A stretch of 64,000 bases of DNA from Psychrobium sp051201665 (lineage in GTDB: Bacteria; Pseudomonadota; Gammaproteobacteria; Enterobacterales; Psychrobiaceae): NCBI RefSeq assembly GCF_051201665.1, contig NZ_CP179210.1, positions 2,852,001-2,916,000 of the forward strand. The letters are read 5' to 3'. Of this stretch, positions 8,584 through 16,581 are shown piece by piece. The position numbers were made by a program, and so were the translations under genes. The first letter of the stretch is position 1. Each line of letters opens with the position of its first letter. The notes below the pieces were generated by a model. It made no database searches. It saw only the letters and a list, made by a program, of their open reading frames with translations, and had not been told where the DNA came from.

Positions 8584-9708
8584 TTAGAAATCTAACGCCG
8601 GAACCTCTTTACCTTGACGAGTGTAAAACTCGTTAACGTATTCTTCTAAACGATTTTCATCAATCGCATCACGTAACTCTTGCATAACACGTTGGTAGAA
8701 ACGCAAATTGTGAATAGTATTTAAACGTGCGCCTAAAATCTCATTACATTTGTCTAAATGATGAAGGTAGCCACGTGTATAATTTTTACAGGTATAACAA
8801 TCACACTCACTATCAAGCGGTGATGTATCCATCTTATGTTTAGCATTGCGAATTTTAACAATTTCAAACGTTGTAAATAGATGCCCATTACGCGCATTAC
8901 GTGTTGGCATTACACAATCGAACATGTCTACGCCACGACGAACACCTTCCACTAAATCTTCAGGTTTACCAACACCCATTAAATAACGCGGTTTATCAGT
9001 CGGTAGTTTTGGTAAAACATGACGCAAAATACGGTGCATATCTTCTTTAGGCTCACCAACAGCCAAACCGCCGACAGCATAACCATCAAAACCGATGTTA
9101 GTAAGGCCTTCTAATGACACATCACGTAAATCTTCGTAAACACCACCCTGTACAATGCCAAACAATGCATTAGGGTTTTTCAAATCATCAAACTTATCAC
9201 GAGAGCGTTTTGCCCAACGCAACGACATTTCCATCGATTGTTTTGCTTCTTCCCAGCTCGCTGGATAAGGCGTACATTCGTCAAAAATCATTACAACGTC
9301 TGAATTTAAATCGTACTGAATTTCCATTGACACTTCGGCATCCATGAAAATTTTGTCACCATTAACAGGTGAATTAAAGGTAACGCCTGCTTCGGTAATT
9401 TTTCGCATCTTACCTAAGCTAAACACCTGAAAGCCGCCAGAATCAGTCAAAATCGGACCATTCCAATTCATAAACTGATGTAAACCGCCATGCTCACGCA
9501 TGACTTCTGTGCCTGGGCGTAACCAAAGGTGGAAAGTGTTGCCTAATAAAATTTCAGCACCGCTCTCGCCAACTTCTTCGGGTGTCATACCTTTTACAGT
9601 GCCGTATGTGCCAACAGGCATAAACGCAGGTGTTTCAACCGACCCTTTTTCAAACTGTAATTGACCGCGACGTGCGCGGCCATCAGTATTTTTTAATTCA
9701 AATTTCAT
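8584..9708 (-). CDS. tgt: Queuine tRNA-ribosyltransferase
   Basis: Tgt exchanges guanine 34 of GU(N)-anticodon tRNAs for preQ1 in queuosine synthesis. The TIM-barrel enzyme shows D89 in TDSGGFQVFSL, the binding region GIVQGG, the nucleophile region MFDCVMPTRNARNG and the zinc-site pattern CDCYTC...H near the C-terminus. The start is taken at ATG 9708 (MKFELKNTDGRARRG), giving 374 aa like E. coli Tgt and preceded by GGCAGGA. An upstream in-frame extension to 9783 is not family-like. The start is 120 bp from the stop of queA, the preceding step in the same pathway. Confidence 0.97.
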   Translation of the reverse strand: MKFELKNTDGRARRGQLQFEKGSVETPAFMPVGTYGTVKGMTPEEVGESGAEILLGNTFHLWLRPGTEVMREHGGLHQFMNWNGPILTDSGGFQVFSLGKMRKITEAGVTFNSPVNGDKIFMDAEVSMEIQYDLNSDVVMIFDECTPYPASWEEAKQSMEMSLRWAKRSRDKFDDLKNPNALFGIVQGGVYEDLRDVSLEGLTNIGFDGYAVGGLAVGEPKEDMHRILRHVLPKLPTDKPRYLMGVGKPEDLVEGVRRGVDMFDCVMPTRNARNGHLFTTFEIVKIRNAKHKMDTSPLDSECDCYTCKNYTRGYLHHLDKCNEILGARLNTIHNLRFYQRVMQELRDAIDENRLEEYVNEFYTRQGKEVPALDF

Positions 9709-9828
9709 GATAATTCCTGCCAGATAAACAGTCTGACTCAGTCTTGTTAATAAATATGTGTGGACGGCAACTGCAAATTTCAAGCAATTGCAGCTACTGT
9801 TTTTATAAAATCGTAATAAAGTTAGTAA

Positions 9829-10875
9829 TTACTGCGGCGATTTCTCAATAAACATCGCATCTCCATAGCTGAAGAATCGATATTCCTTTTCTATCGCATG
9901 TTGGTAGGCATTCATTACATGCTCAAAACCTGCAAACGCGCTAATAAGCATGATTAATGTTGATTCTGGAAGATGAAAGTTAGTTACCATGGCATCAACC
10001 ACTTTAAATTCGTATCCTGGATAGATAAAAATATCACTGTCACCATAAAACGGCGCCATTGTTTCACCCGATTCAAGCGCTTTATTGGCGGCACTTTCAA
10101 GTGAACGCATTGAAGTTGTACCCACGGTAATAACACGCTTACCAGCCGCTTTTGTTGCTTTTATTAGCTCACTAACGTCTGCTGAAACTTCAATGTACTC
10201 TTTGTGCATGACATGCTCATCGACCGTTTCTACCTTAACAGGTTGAAAGGTTCCAGCGCCAACATGAAGGGTAACAAAGCCAATATTCACCCCCTTTGCT
10301 TTGAGCTTATTTAAAATTTCATCATCAAAATGTAAGCCAGCCGTTGGCGCAGCAACAGCGCCAGGATTCTTATTGTAAACCGTTTGATATCGTTCTTTAT
10401 CACTATCTTCATCAGGGCGGTCGATGTATGGTGGCAATGGCATATGCCCAACATTTTCCAAAATATCGAGCACACTACGCGTGTCCTCAAAGCGCAATTC
10501 AAATAACGCTTCATGGCGAGTAACCATTGTTACTTTGATGTCACCATCTAAAATAATAGTTGAGCCTGGTTTAGGAGATTTAGAACAGCGAACATGTGCT
10601 AATACAGAGTGTTCATCAAGCATACGCTCAACCAATACTTCAAGCTTTCCACCACTTTCTTTTTTGCCAAAAACACGTGCAGGAATAACGCGCGTGTCGT
10701 TAAAGATCATGAGATCTCCTTCATTTACTTTATCAAGCACATCAACAAACTGACCATCTGTTAAGGCGCCATCCGATCCATCTAAACCTAGAAGACGACT
10801 TGCAGTACGTTCTGGCTGTGGATATCGGGCAATCAAATGAGGAGGTAAATCAAAAGAAAACTGGGATACTTTCAT
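9829..10875 (-). CDS. queA: S-adenosylmethionine:tRNA ribosyltransferase-isomerase
   Basis: This 348-residue enzyme transfers and isomerises the ribosyl group of SAM onto preQ1-tRNA to give epoxyqueuosine. Recognisable stretches are FDLPPHLIARYPQPERTASRLL at the N-terminus, NDTRVIPARVFG, AAPTAGLHFD and LHVGAGTFQPVK, and the C-terminal 'MVTNFHLPESTLIMLISAFAG'. The length is normal for the family. It is first in the queA-tgt-yajC-secDF string. The 240 bp upstream contain the terminator of the chemotaxis operon and presumably the queA promoter, which was not identified. Confidence 0.97.
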   Translation of the reverse strand: MKVSQFSFDLPPHLIARYPQPERTASRLLGLDGSDGALTDGQFVDVLDKVNEGDLMIFNDTRVIPARVFGKKESGGKLEVLVERMLDEHSVLAHVRCSKSPKPGSTIILDGDIKVTMVTRHEALFELRFEDTRSVLDILENVGHMPLPPYIDRPDEDSDKERYQTVYNKNPGAVAAPTAGLHFDDEILNKLKAKGVNIGFVTLHVGAGTFQPVKVETVDEHVMHKEYIEVSADVSELIKATKAAGKRVITVGTTSMRSLESAANKALESGETMAPFYGDSDIFIYPGYEFKVVDAMVTNFHLPESTLIMLISAFAGFEHVMNAYQHAIEKEYRFFSYGDAMFIEKSPQ

Positions 10876-10955
10876 GGGTATTATTCGTAAAAAACTTAAT
10901 GCGGCGCTAGTCTATTATTGCGCTGAGTAATTAGCAAGTTTGTCGTGATTTTAAT

Positions 10956-10990
10956 CGCTAAAACTCGGGTAAATTCAAAGAATTTACCCG
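10956..10990 (-). terminator. Intrinsic terminator at the end of the chemotaxis operon
   Basis: Perfect 11-bp stem with arms CGGGTAAATTC (10966-10976) and GAATTTACCCG (10980-10990) and a 3-nt loop. On the minus strand it is followed by GAGTTTTAG. It lies 125 bp after the DUF2802 gene and before queA. A second, smaller hairpin (ACCGATA/TATCGGT, 11056-11073) precedes it. Confidence 0.65.
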
Positions 10991-11115
10991 CATTGACATA
11001 ATTTATTAATCGTCGACCAATTAGAAGCGATTAACAGACCTAAGTGATTCCAACTACCGATAAATATATCGGTCGCATCGTATGCATGAGAAGTTAATTA
11101 TCTGGATTGGTATAA

Positions 11116-11511
11116 CTATTTTCCGTGGAGAGAGACGAGAAGCTCAGCCTCACCGCGCGGCAACTCACATTCGCGCATAATATCATCGACACTAGCGCCT
11201 AATTCGACCATCTTCATGGCATGCCCATAGAGTTTGGACTGCGGATCTGAATTTACTTGAGATAACTGTTCTTGACGTTCCATCGCTTGAGCCAATTTGC
11301 CTTCGACGTCCTGAACTCGACTACCAACCCCTAAAGTACCGGTTCGTAATTCGTGGATTTCTGCTTTAACTGATGAAATTTGACGCTGTTGTTCATGAAA
11401 CAACAACTTTAGCGCGCTAATTTGGCGTTGACGCTTATTAATCGCTAACCATAAGCCAACAATTGCTAGCAATAGCACAGCAGGCACAATCCATAAAAAT
11501 AACTCGTTCAT
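11116..11511 (-). CDS. DUF2802 protein of the chemotaxis operon
   Basis: A 131-residue protein with one N-terminal membrane helix (residues 5-24, LWIVPAVLLLAIVGLWLAI), a coiled coil (about 27-90) and a C-terminal module 'KLYGHAMKMVELGASVDDIMRECELPRGEAELLVSLH' that looks like a small helix-turn-helix. This arrangement is DUF2802, regularly found immediately after cheW in polar-flagellate gammaproteobacteria. Its function is not established. The position as last gene of the operon suggests a link to chemoreceptor arrays or the flagellar pole, which is inference. Confidence 0.8.
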   Translation of the reverse strand: MNELFLWIVPAVLLLAIVGLWLAINKRQRQISALKLLFHEQQRQISSVKAEIHELRTGTLGVGSRVQDVEGKLAQAMERQEQLSQVNSDPQSKLYGHAMKMVELGASVDDIMRECELPRGEAELLVSLHGK

Positions 11512-11542
11512 GTATAAACCTGCTACTAATAAATCGACAAAC

Positions 11543-12034
11543 TTAGAATGACGCTATGTCATCCCACTCTTCATCACTTAATAGTTTATCTAAATCTACT
11601 AAAATAAGTAGCTCACTTTCACGATTACAAACACCTTTAATAAACTTAGCACTTTCGTCAGTACCAACATTGGGTGCCAGTTCAATTTCAGAGGCTTTCA
11701 TATAAACTACTTCAGCAACGCTATCAACTAAGATCCCAATCACTTGCTTGTCTGACTCTATGATCACGACACGCGTATTATCGGTAATGTCTGATGGTGG
11801 CAAACCAAAACGTGACCGAGTATCAATAACGGTAACAACACTACCACGGAGATTGATAATACCTAATACGTACGAAGGTGCGCCAGGAACAGGTGCAATA
11901 TCACTGTAACGTAATACTTCTTGTACTTGCATTACATTAACGCCGTATGTTTCATTCTCTAGCTTAAATGTAACCCATTGCAGCATTTCGTCATTATCGA
12001 CTGAATTTACTGACATTTCTGTTTCTGCATTCAT
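11543..12034 (-). CDS. cheW: Chemotaxis coupling protein CheW
   Basis: A 163-residue single-domain CheW that couples receptors to CheA. Motifs: QWVTFKLENETYGVNVMQVQEVLRY, 'PVPGAPSYVLGIINLRGSVVTVIDTRSRFGLP' and the C-terminal GVCNRESELLILVDLDKLL. It lies directly after parP in the order parC-parP-cheW, characteristic of polar arrays in vibrios and pseudomonads. The short N-terminal extension (MNAETEMSVNSVDNDEM) is usual for this subgroup. Confidence 0.97.
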   Translation of the reverse strand: MNAETEMSVNSVDNDEMLQWVTFKLENETYGVNVMQVQEVLRYSDIAPVPGAPSYVLGIINLRGSVVTVIDTRSRFGLPPSDITDNTRVVIIESDKQVIGILVDSVAEVVYMKASEIELAPNVGTDESAKFIKGVCNRESELLILVDLDKLLSDEEWDDIASF

Positions 12035-12061
12035 TTTAATTTCCTCTATTACAGCGAGCCG

Positions 12062-12892
12062 TTACTTCGTCTCATTGTTCTCAAATAATTCGATTAAGGC
12101 ATCGACGGCTAATAAGCCACACATCCGGTGTTTTACTGTTCCTGCGAGCCATGGACTACGAGTCACATCGGTTCGCCATTTTATTTCATCGTGCGATAAA
12201 GTGGTGCTATCAATAAGTCTATTACACTCTAAGCCCCAATTACTATCACCTATTACAATAATATACTGATAATTTGGTGAATATTCTAGTGACGTCCCAT
12301 ATTTTTCAGGCATCAAGTAACGTGCAGTATCGATAACATTAAGCTGCTCATCGCGCTCAATTTGAACGCCGCTAAACCAATTTGGTTTACCAATTAATTT
12401 AGTCAGAGATTTTCTGCGATAAATGCCTTTAAGTTTTACTAACGGAACTGAAAAAGTCTGCCCCATGACTTCAAAAAATAGTGCAGGAAAACCTTCTTCT
12501 AGTTCATTCATTGCTGTATTGACGTGCAATGGTCCCGTAGCAGCGATAGTTGTTTGCTCTGAAGCGCTTTCAACATCCGGTTTTTCCGGCTCAATAACCT
12601 CTTCTATAATAGGTGCCGACTCTGCAACGACTGGCTTTACATCAATCTCATCAATTACAGAGGGCTCTTCAATAACTTCGGCGTCTGATTCAGGAGAGAC
12701 TTCATTCAATAGTGAAGGATCTATCAATTCAGGAGCAACATCGATTTGCGGTGCGACATCACCAACTTTCTCTAACAACTTTGCCAGTGGTTGAGATTCA
12801 ACAGCGCTATTCTTAGGTTCATCTAACAGCACATCAAAGAAATCTTTGACAGCTCGAGAGGAACGGCTTTCCATTAATTTTTTTTCGTCCAA
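12062..12892 (-). CDS. parP: CheW-like array localisation protein ParP
   Basis: A 276-residue protein with a disordered acidic N-terminal half (residues 30-125, rich in Glu, Pro and Ser) and a C-terminal CheW-like (AIF) domain from about 132 (GFPALFFEVMGQTFSVPLVKLKGIYR) to the end. In vibrios ParP binds ParC and the localisation/inheritance region of CheA and keeps arrays at the cell pole. The gene sits between parC and cheW, supporting this reading over a second plain CheW. The CheA in this operon carries four copies of a motif that may be its docking site (see 17923-18306). Confidence 0.9.
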   Translation of the reverse strand: MDEKKLMESRSSRAVKDFFDVLLDEPKNSAVESQPLAKLLEKVGDVAPQIDVAPELIDPSLLNEVSPESDAEVIEEPSVIDEIDVKPVVAESAPIIEEVIEPEKPDVESASEQTTIAATGPLHVNTAMNELEEGFPALFFEVMGQTFSVPLVKLKGIYRRKSLTKLIGKPNWFSGVQIERDEQLNVIDTARYLMPEKYGTSLEYSPNYQYIIVIGDSNWGLECNRLIDSTTLSHDEIKWRTDVTRSPWLAGTVKHRMCGLLAVDALIELFENNETK

Positions 12893-12907
12893 AACTCTAT
12901 TACCGGT

Positions 12908-13678
12908 TTAATCTTCTTCTAAGAGTGAATCTAATAACAATCCATATGCAACAACACCTCGACTTCGCGGTGCAAATTGTGGCAATGGTAAATGACGTTC
13001 ACTCGCATCTCTAAATTTCGTATCGACGGGAATGACCTTATCCCAAACTCGATGTTCAAATGTTTCTTTCATAGTTTCTAACGACTGCGCGCTCGCCTTT
13101 GTTCGGCGATCATACATAGTAGGCACAATTATATAATTATACGGCGTTTTATTAGAACGTTGCATGATGAGTAAGGTTTTCACCATGCGCTCCAGCCCTT
13201 TAAAGGCTAGATATTCCGTTTGCACTGGCACAATGACTTTGCTACTACATGCCAATGCATTCACCATAAGCACGCCAAGTACTGGAGAACAATCAACAAT
13301 CACATGATCATAATCAGCCGTAACACCAGCCAAGATACGCTTAAGTATTAGGCCCATCCCTTCTTTGTGGCCTAATTCACGATCTAGGGTTGCAAGCGCC
13401 ATTGATGAGGGAATTAAATCTATTTCTTCAACATTGGTTTTTTGAATCACGCGCTGCGTTAATCGGTCGATAAATTTATCTGGGCAAGTAAACAAATCGT
13501 ACAGTGAATATTCTAACTCATCACAATCGACACCTAATGAAAAACCCATTGAAGAATGGGGATCGATATCAACCAACAATACGCGTTTTTTACGACGCGC
13601 TAAAATTCCCGCTAAGGTTAAAGCGGTTGTCGTTTTACCCACGCCACCTTTTTGGTTAGCAATGCTCCAAACTTTCAC
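12908..13678 (-). CDS. parC: ParA/MinD-like ATPase ParC (polar chemotaxis)
   Basis: A 256-residue Walker-type ATPase. The deviant Walker A is QKGGVGKTTTALTLAG (about residues 8-23), followed by LLVDIDPHSSMGFSLG and HVIVDCSPVLGVL. It belongs to the ParA/Soj group that positions chemoreceptor arrays. It lies 3 bp after motD and 15 bp before parP. It should not be confused with topoisomerase IV subunit ParC, which shares the symbol only. Confidence 0.92.
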   Translation of the reverse strand: MKVWSIANQKGGVGKTTTALTLAGILARRKKRVLLVDIDPHSSMGFSLGVDCDELEYSLYDLFTCPDKFIDRLTQRVIQKTNVEEIDLIPSSMALATLDRELGHKEGMGLILKRILAGVTADYDHVIVDCSPVLGVLMVNALACSSKVIVPVQTEYLAFKGLERMVKTLLIMQRSNKTPYNYIIVPTMYDRRTKASAQSLETMKETFEHRVWDKVIPVDTKFRDASERHLPLPQFAPRSRGVVAYGLLLDSLLEED

Positions 13679-13681
13679 ACG

Positions 13682-14641
13682 TTACTCCTGTTTACGGGTG
13701 GTGATTCGTAATCCACCATTTGGCAATTCAATAACTTGTATCTCTTTGCTGTCTTCAATAGGCCCAACGTCTTTAAGTGGCAGAGCCTCAGCCACGTCTT
13801 GTGTAACAGGTCGTGGTTTTACCCAGCCAAATTTACTAATCGCGATTACCACTCGTCTGTTTTGAGCACGAGTTTGCGCGTTACTATTGTCTACCTTTGG
13901 ACGATATTGCCCATAGGCTTCAATCGCTAAGCGTTCAGGTTCAATGTCAAGTTGCTGTAATTCTTGAACAATTGCACTGGCTCGTGCTGATGATAGCTGC
14001 CAATTAGATTGAAATTGTTCATTACTAATCGATTGATCATCCGTATACCCACGCACATGTACATAGTTATTTGCTGGTGCAATGGTTCCAATTACTTGCT
14101 TCAAAACAGCCTTAGTTGCACTACGAGTCACTGCACTACCACTATCAAAAAGCAGCCCACTACGAAACTCAATCGTTAGCCAGTTATCATCTTGCTCTAT
14201 CTGGGCGTAACCTTTTTCGACGACCTCAAGAAGGTCCTGTGCCAATTTTTCTTTCATTGATGAAAACGGGGTACCCAGCTGTTTCACATCTGGATTCACC
14301 AACTGGCTGTCACCCGGCACAGGTTCGGTTCCAACCTCATCCAACAGGCCTTTATTAAAATCTTTAAGTTCTGACAACTTATCGCCTGAAGTTAGGGGCG
14401 TATCACTACTGTTTTGTTCAACTTTACCTAATCCACCTTGCTCTTTTTTCCCTGATAAGTGAAAAATCTCCCCCAAGCTATTTGATAAAATAGCGTGTTT
14501 TTCTTCCTTGATTAACGCAAACGCGTAAAGCACAACAAATAATGCAAATAATAAGGTCATATAATCGGCGTATGAAACTAGCCATCGCTCTAGATGGCTA
14601 TCTTCTTGCACTCCATTCTGTGCTCGTCGACTATTGAGCAT
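13682..14641 (-). CDS. motD: Flagellar stator MotB-type protein (MotD)
   Basis: A 319-residue peptidoglycan-anchored stator subunit. The N-terminal membrane helix has the proton-site region SYADYMTLLFALFVVLYAFA, then a plug/linker (about 55-150), then a C-terminal OmpA-like domain with VHVRGYTDDQ and the NRRVVI signature. The start is placed at ATG 14641 (MLNSRRAQNG), which has AAGG 8 nt upstream. A start at 14659 is possible but lacks this. The gene overlaps motC by 11 bp. A MotC-MotD pair inside the che operon matches the Pseudomonas arrangement, where it is a second, proton-driven stator. Confidence 0.9.
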   Translation of the reverse strand: MLNSRRAQNGVQEDSHLERWLVSYADYMTLLFALFVVLYAFALIKEEKHAILSNSLGEIFHLSGKKEQGGLGKVEQNSSDTPLTSGDKLSELKDFNKGLLDEVGTEPVPGDSQLVNPDVKQLGTPFSSMKEKLAQDLLEVVEKGYAQIEQDDNWLTIEFRSGLLFDSGSAVTRSATKAVLKQVIGTIAPANNYVHVRGYTDDQSISNEQFQSNWQLSSARASAIVQELQQLDIEPERLAIEAYGQYRPKVDNSNAQTRAQNRRVVIAISKFGWVKPRPVTQDVAEALPLKDVGPIEDSKEIQVIELPNGGLRITTRKQE

Positions 14642-15383
14642 AGGCGACCTTATAGGCATCTAAACGGCGACTGATATGTTGAGGGTTTTCACCTCGGTGA
14701 ATCATTAACGTACCCTCAAGCACCATTTCGTAATACAGCGTGTTTTGAAAAATGATATGACGTAATTTGTAATGAATAGGTAGGTAAATAAGGTTAGCGA
14801 ATCCCACACCATAAATCGTTGCGACAAATGCCGTTGCAATACCGCCCCCTAACGCATCAGGTTGATCAAGATATTGCATCGATTGAATCAGACCTAAGAC
14901 AGCACCCAAGATTCCAAGTGTTGGGCTATATCCCCCCATTGACTCATATACCTTGGCACTATGACCAAATTCATCCCGCTGGAAATAAATTTGAGTTTCC
15001 ATCGTTTCTTGCAACACTTCAGGCGAAGAGCCGTCAATCAACATCATTAAACATTGGCGAACGATAGGGTCGTCTTCTTGCTCTAACTGATTTTCTAATG
15101 GTAAAAATCCGTCACTTCGTGAGATATTACACCACTTAACTAACGTATCTATCCGCGTTTTAATATCAAATCGTGGCGGAAACAAGACCCATTTAAGCAA
15201 TATAAAACTACGGGTAAAAATGTGCCACGGTGTCTGAATCATTACAGCCGCAAGCGTTCCTACTACAACAATTAGCAGCGCAGGGCCGTTATATAAGGCG
15301 ATTAACGAGCCGCCCTCGAGTACTTGACCACCGATAATAGCGACTAGCGCTAATAAAAGACCAAATAGACTCAGTCTATCCAT
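14631..15383 (-). CDS. motC: Flagellar stator MotA-type protein (MotC)
   Basis: A 250-residue inner-membrane protein with four predicted helices. Two are near the N-terminus (residues 3-22 and 30-50). The other two are around 150-200, in the region GGYSPTLGILGAVLGLIQ...GGGIATAFVATIYGVGFANLIYLPI that is diagnostic of MotA/TolQ/ExbB-type channels. The cytoplasmic loop lies between. It forms the stator with MotD encoded next, and overlaps cheB upstream by 8 bp. Whether it runs on H+ or Na+ cannot be settled here. Confidence 0.93.
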   Translation of the reverse strand: MDRLSLFGLLLALVAIIGGQVLEGGSLIALYNGPALLIVVVGTLAAVMIQTPWHIFTRSFILLKWVLFPPRFDIKTRIDTLVKWCNISRSDGFLPLENQLEQEDDPIVRQCLMMLIDGSSPEVLQETMETQIYFQRDEFGHSAKVYESMGGYSPTLGILGAVLGLIQSMQYLDQPDALGGGIATAFVATIYGVGFANLIYLPIHYKLRHIIFQNTLYYEMVLEGTLMIHRGENPQHISRRLDAYKVAYAQ

Positions 15384-16542
15384 GAGTCATCTCTTTAACG
15401 ATAGATTCACCAATAACATCAATTGGCATCACTTTATCGGTTAATCCCGCTTTTTTTACCGCTTGTGGCATTCCATAAACAACGGATGTCGCTTCATCTT
15501 GAGCCCACACGGTTGCACCGCGTGTCTTTAACATTTTAGCACCGTCACAACCATCTGCGCCCATACCTGTTAACACGACGGTTAATGTATTTCCGTCATT
15601 AAATTTCGACACTGTTGCAAAAGTGACATCTGCACAAGGTTTATAATTCAAATCACTCGGGCCAGGCACAACTTTAAGTCTGTTGCCTCGTTCAAGTAAC
15701 ATTTGCATGCCACCGGGCGCCAAATAAGCTTGCCCAGGACGAATAACATCACCATTTTTAGCTTCTTGGACACCAATATTACAAAGTCGATTTAAACGCT
15801 CAGCAAAGGCACCAGTAAATGCAGCAGGCATATGCTGTACAAGTAAGATAGGGTACGGAAAGTTAGCAGGGAGTTTACTAAGCACAGACTGCAATGCAAC
15901 AGGGCCGCCGGTAGACGACGCAATCGCAAGTAAGGAATATTTTTTGCCACTAGCACTACTAACGCCAGAAGCTCGAACAGGTGTAGTACGCTCGGGAACA
16001 GTAGTAGCTCGTTTGATAACTTGAGTTTGATTAGCTAGCGGCGCGCCGCGAGAACGACTTGCGGTCGTTGCGGTATTACGATCTAATCCACGAGAAGAGG
16101 AAGGCGCAGAAGATGTTGTTGTAAATGATGCGCGTCTTGCAACACTACGCCCGCCTAACACTTTAATTGCGGTTGTAATTCGCTCTGTCGCAACCTTTCC
16201 TGACCCTGCTATCTCTTCAAATTTTTTAGGTAAGAAATCTGCTGCACCAGCGTCTAATGCATCAAGGGTCGCTTTAGCGCCTTCATGAGTCAACGATGAA
16301 AACATCAAAATAGGCATCGCCTGCTTTGCCATAATTTCGCGCGTTGCATCAATGCCATTCTTGATGGGCATTTCGATGTCCATCATTACAACGTCTGGTT
16401 TTAATGACAGTGCTTTTTCAACACCTTCTTGACCATTTTTTGCATAATCAATGACTTCCATTCCTTGCGTTTTCGTGATGATATCACCAATACAACGTCT
16501 AAAAAAATGAGAGTCATCAACAATTAATACCTTAATACTCAT
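15376..16542 (-). CDS. cheB: Chemotaxis glutamate methylesterase CheB
   Basis: A 388-residue response regulator that demethylates and deamidates receptors. The receiver domain has D55 in VVMMDIEMP. A linker rich in Ser, Thr and Arg (about 130-200) is followed by the esterase domain with S210 in ASSTGGPVA, H237 in VQHMPA and D330 in GMGADGCDG. The linker is longer than in E. coli (349 aa in total), as is usual for polar-flagellate relatives. It is co-transcribed after cheA, with a 39-bp gap. Confidence 0.96.
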   Translation of the reverse strand: MSIKVLIVDDSHFFRRCIGDIITKTQGMEVIDYAKNGQEGVEKALSLKPDVVMMDIEMPIKNGIDATREIMAKQAMPILMFSSLTHEGAKATLDALDAGAADFLPKKFEEIAGSGKVATERITTAIKVLGGRSVARRASFTTTSSAPSSSRGLDRNTATTASRSRGAPLANQTQVIKRATTVPERTTPVRASGVSSASGKKYSLLAIASSTGGPVALQSVLSKLPANFPYPILLVQHMPAAFTGAFAERLNRLCNIGVQEAKNGDVIRPGQAYLAPGGMQMLLERGNRLKVVPGPSDLNYKPCADVTFATVSKFNDGNTLTVVLTGMGADGCDGAKMLKTRGATVWAQDEATSVVYGMPQAVKKAGLTDKVMPIDVIGESIVKEMTHG

Positions 16543-16581
16543 TTAAGGTAATTCCTCCTACCAAGGGCACTTGCTTTCTAC

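Noticed and set aside
9709..9783. In-frame N-terminal extension of tgt (25 codons)
   Set aside because: It is unlike any Tgt N-terminus, and the ATG at 9708 has a ribosome site and gives the normal length.
12062..12892. ParP considered as a second CheW
   Set aside because: The long acidic N-terminus and the parC-parP-cheW order fit ParP; the CheW domain is only the C-terminal half.
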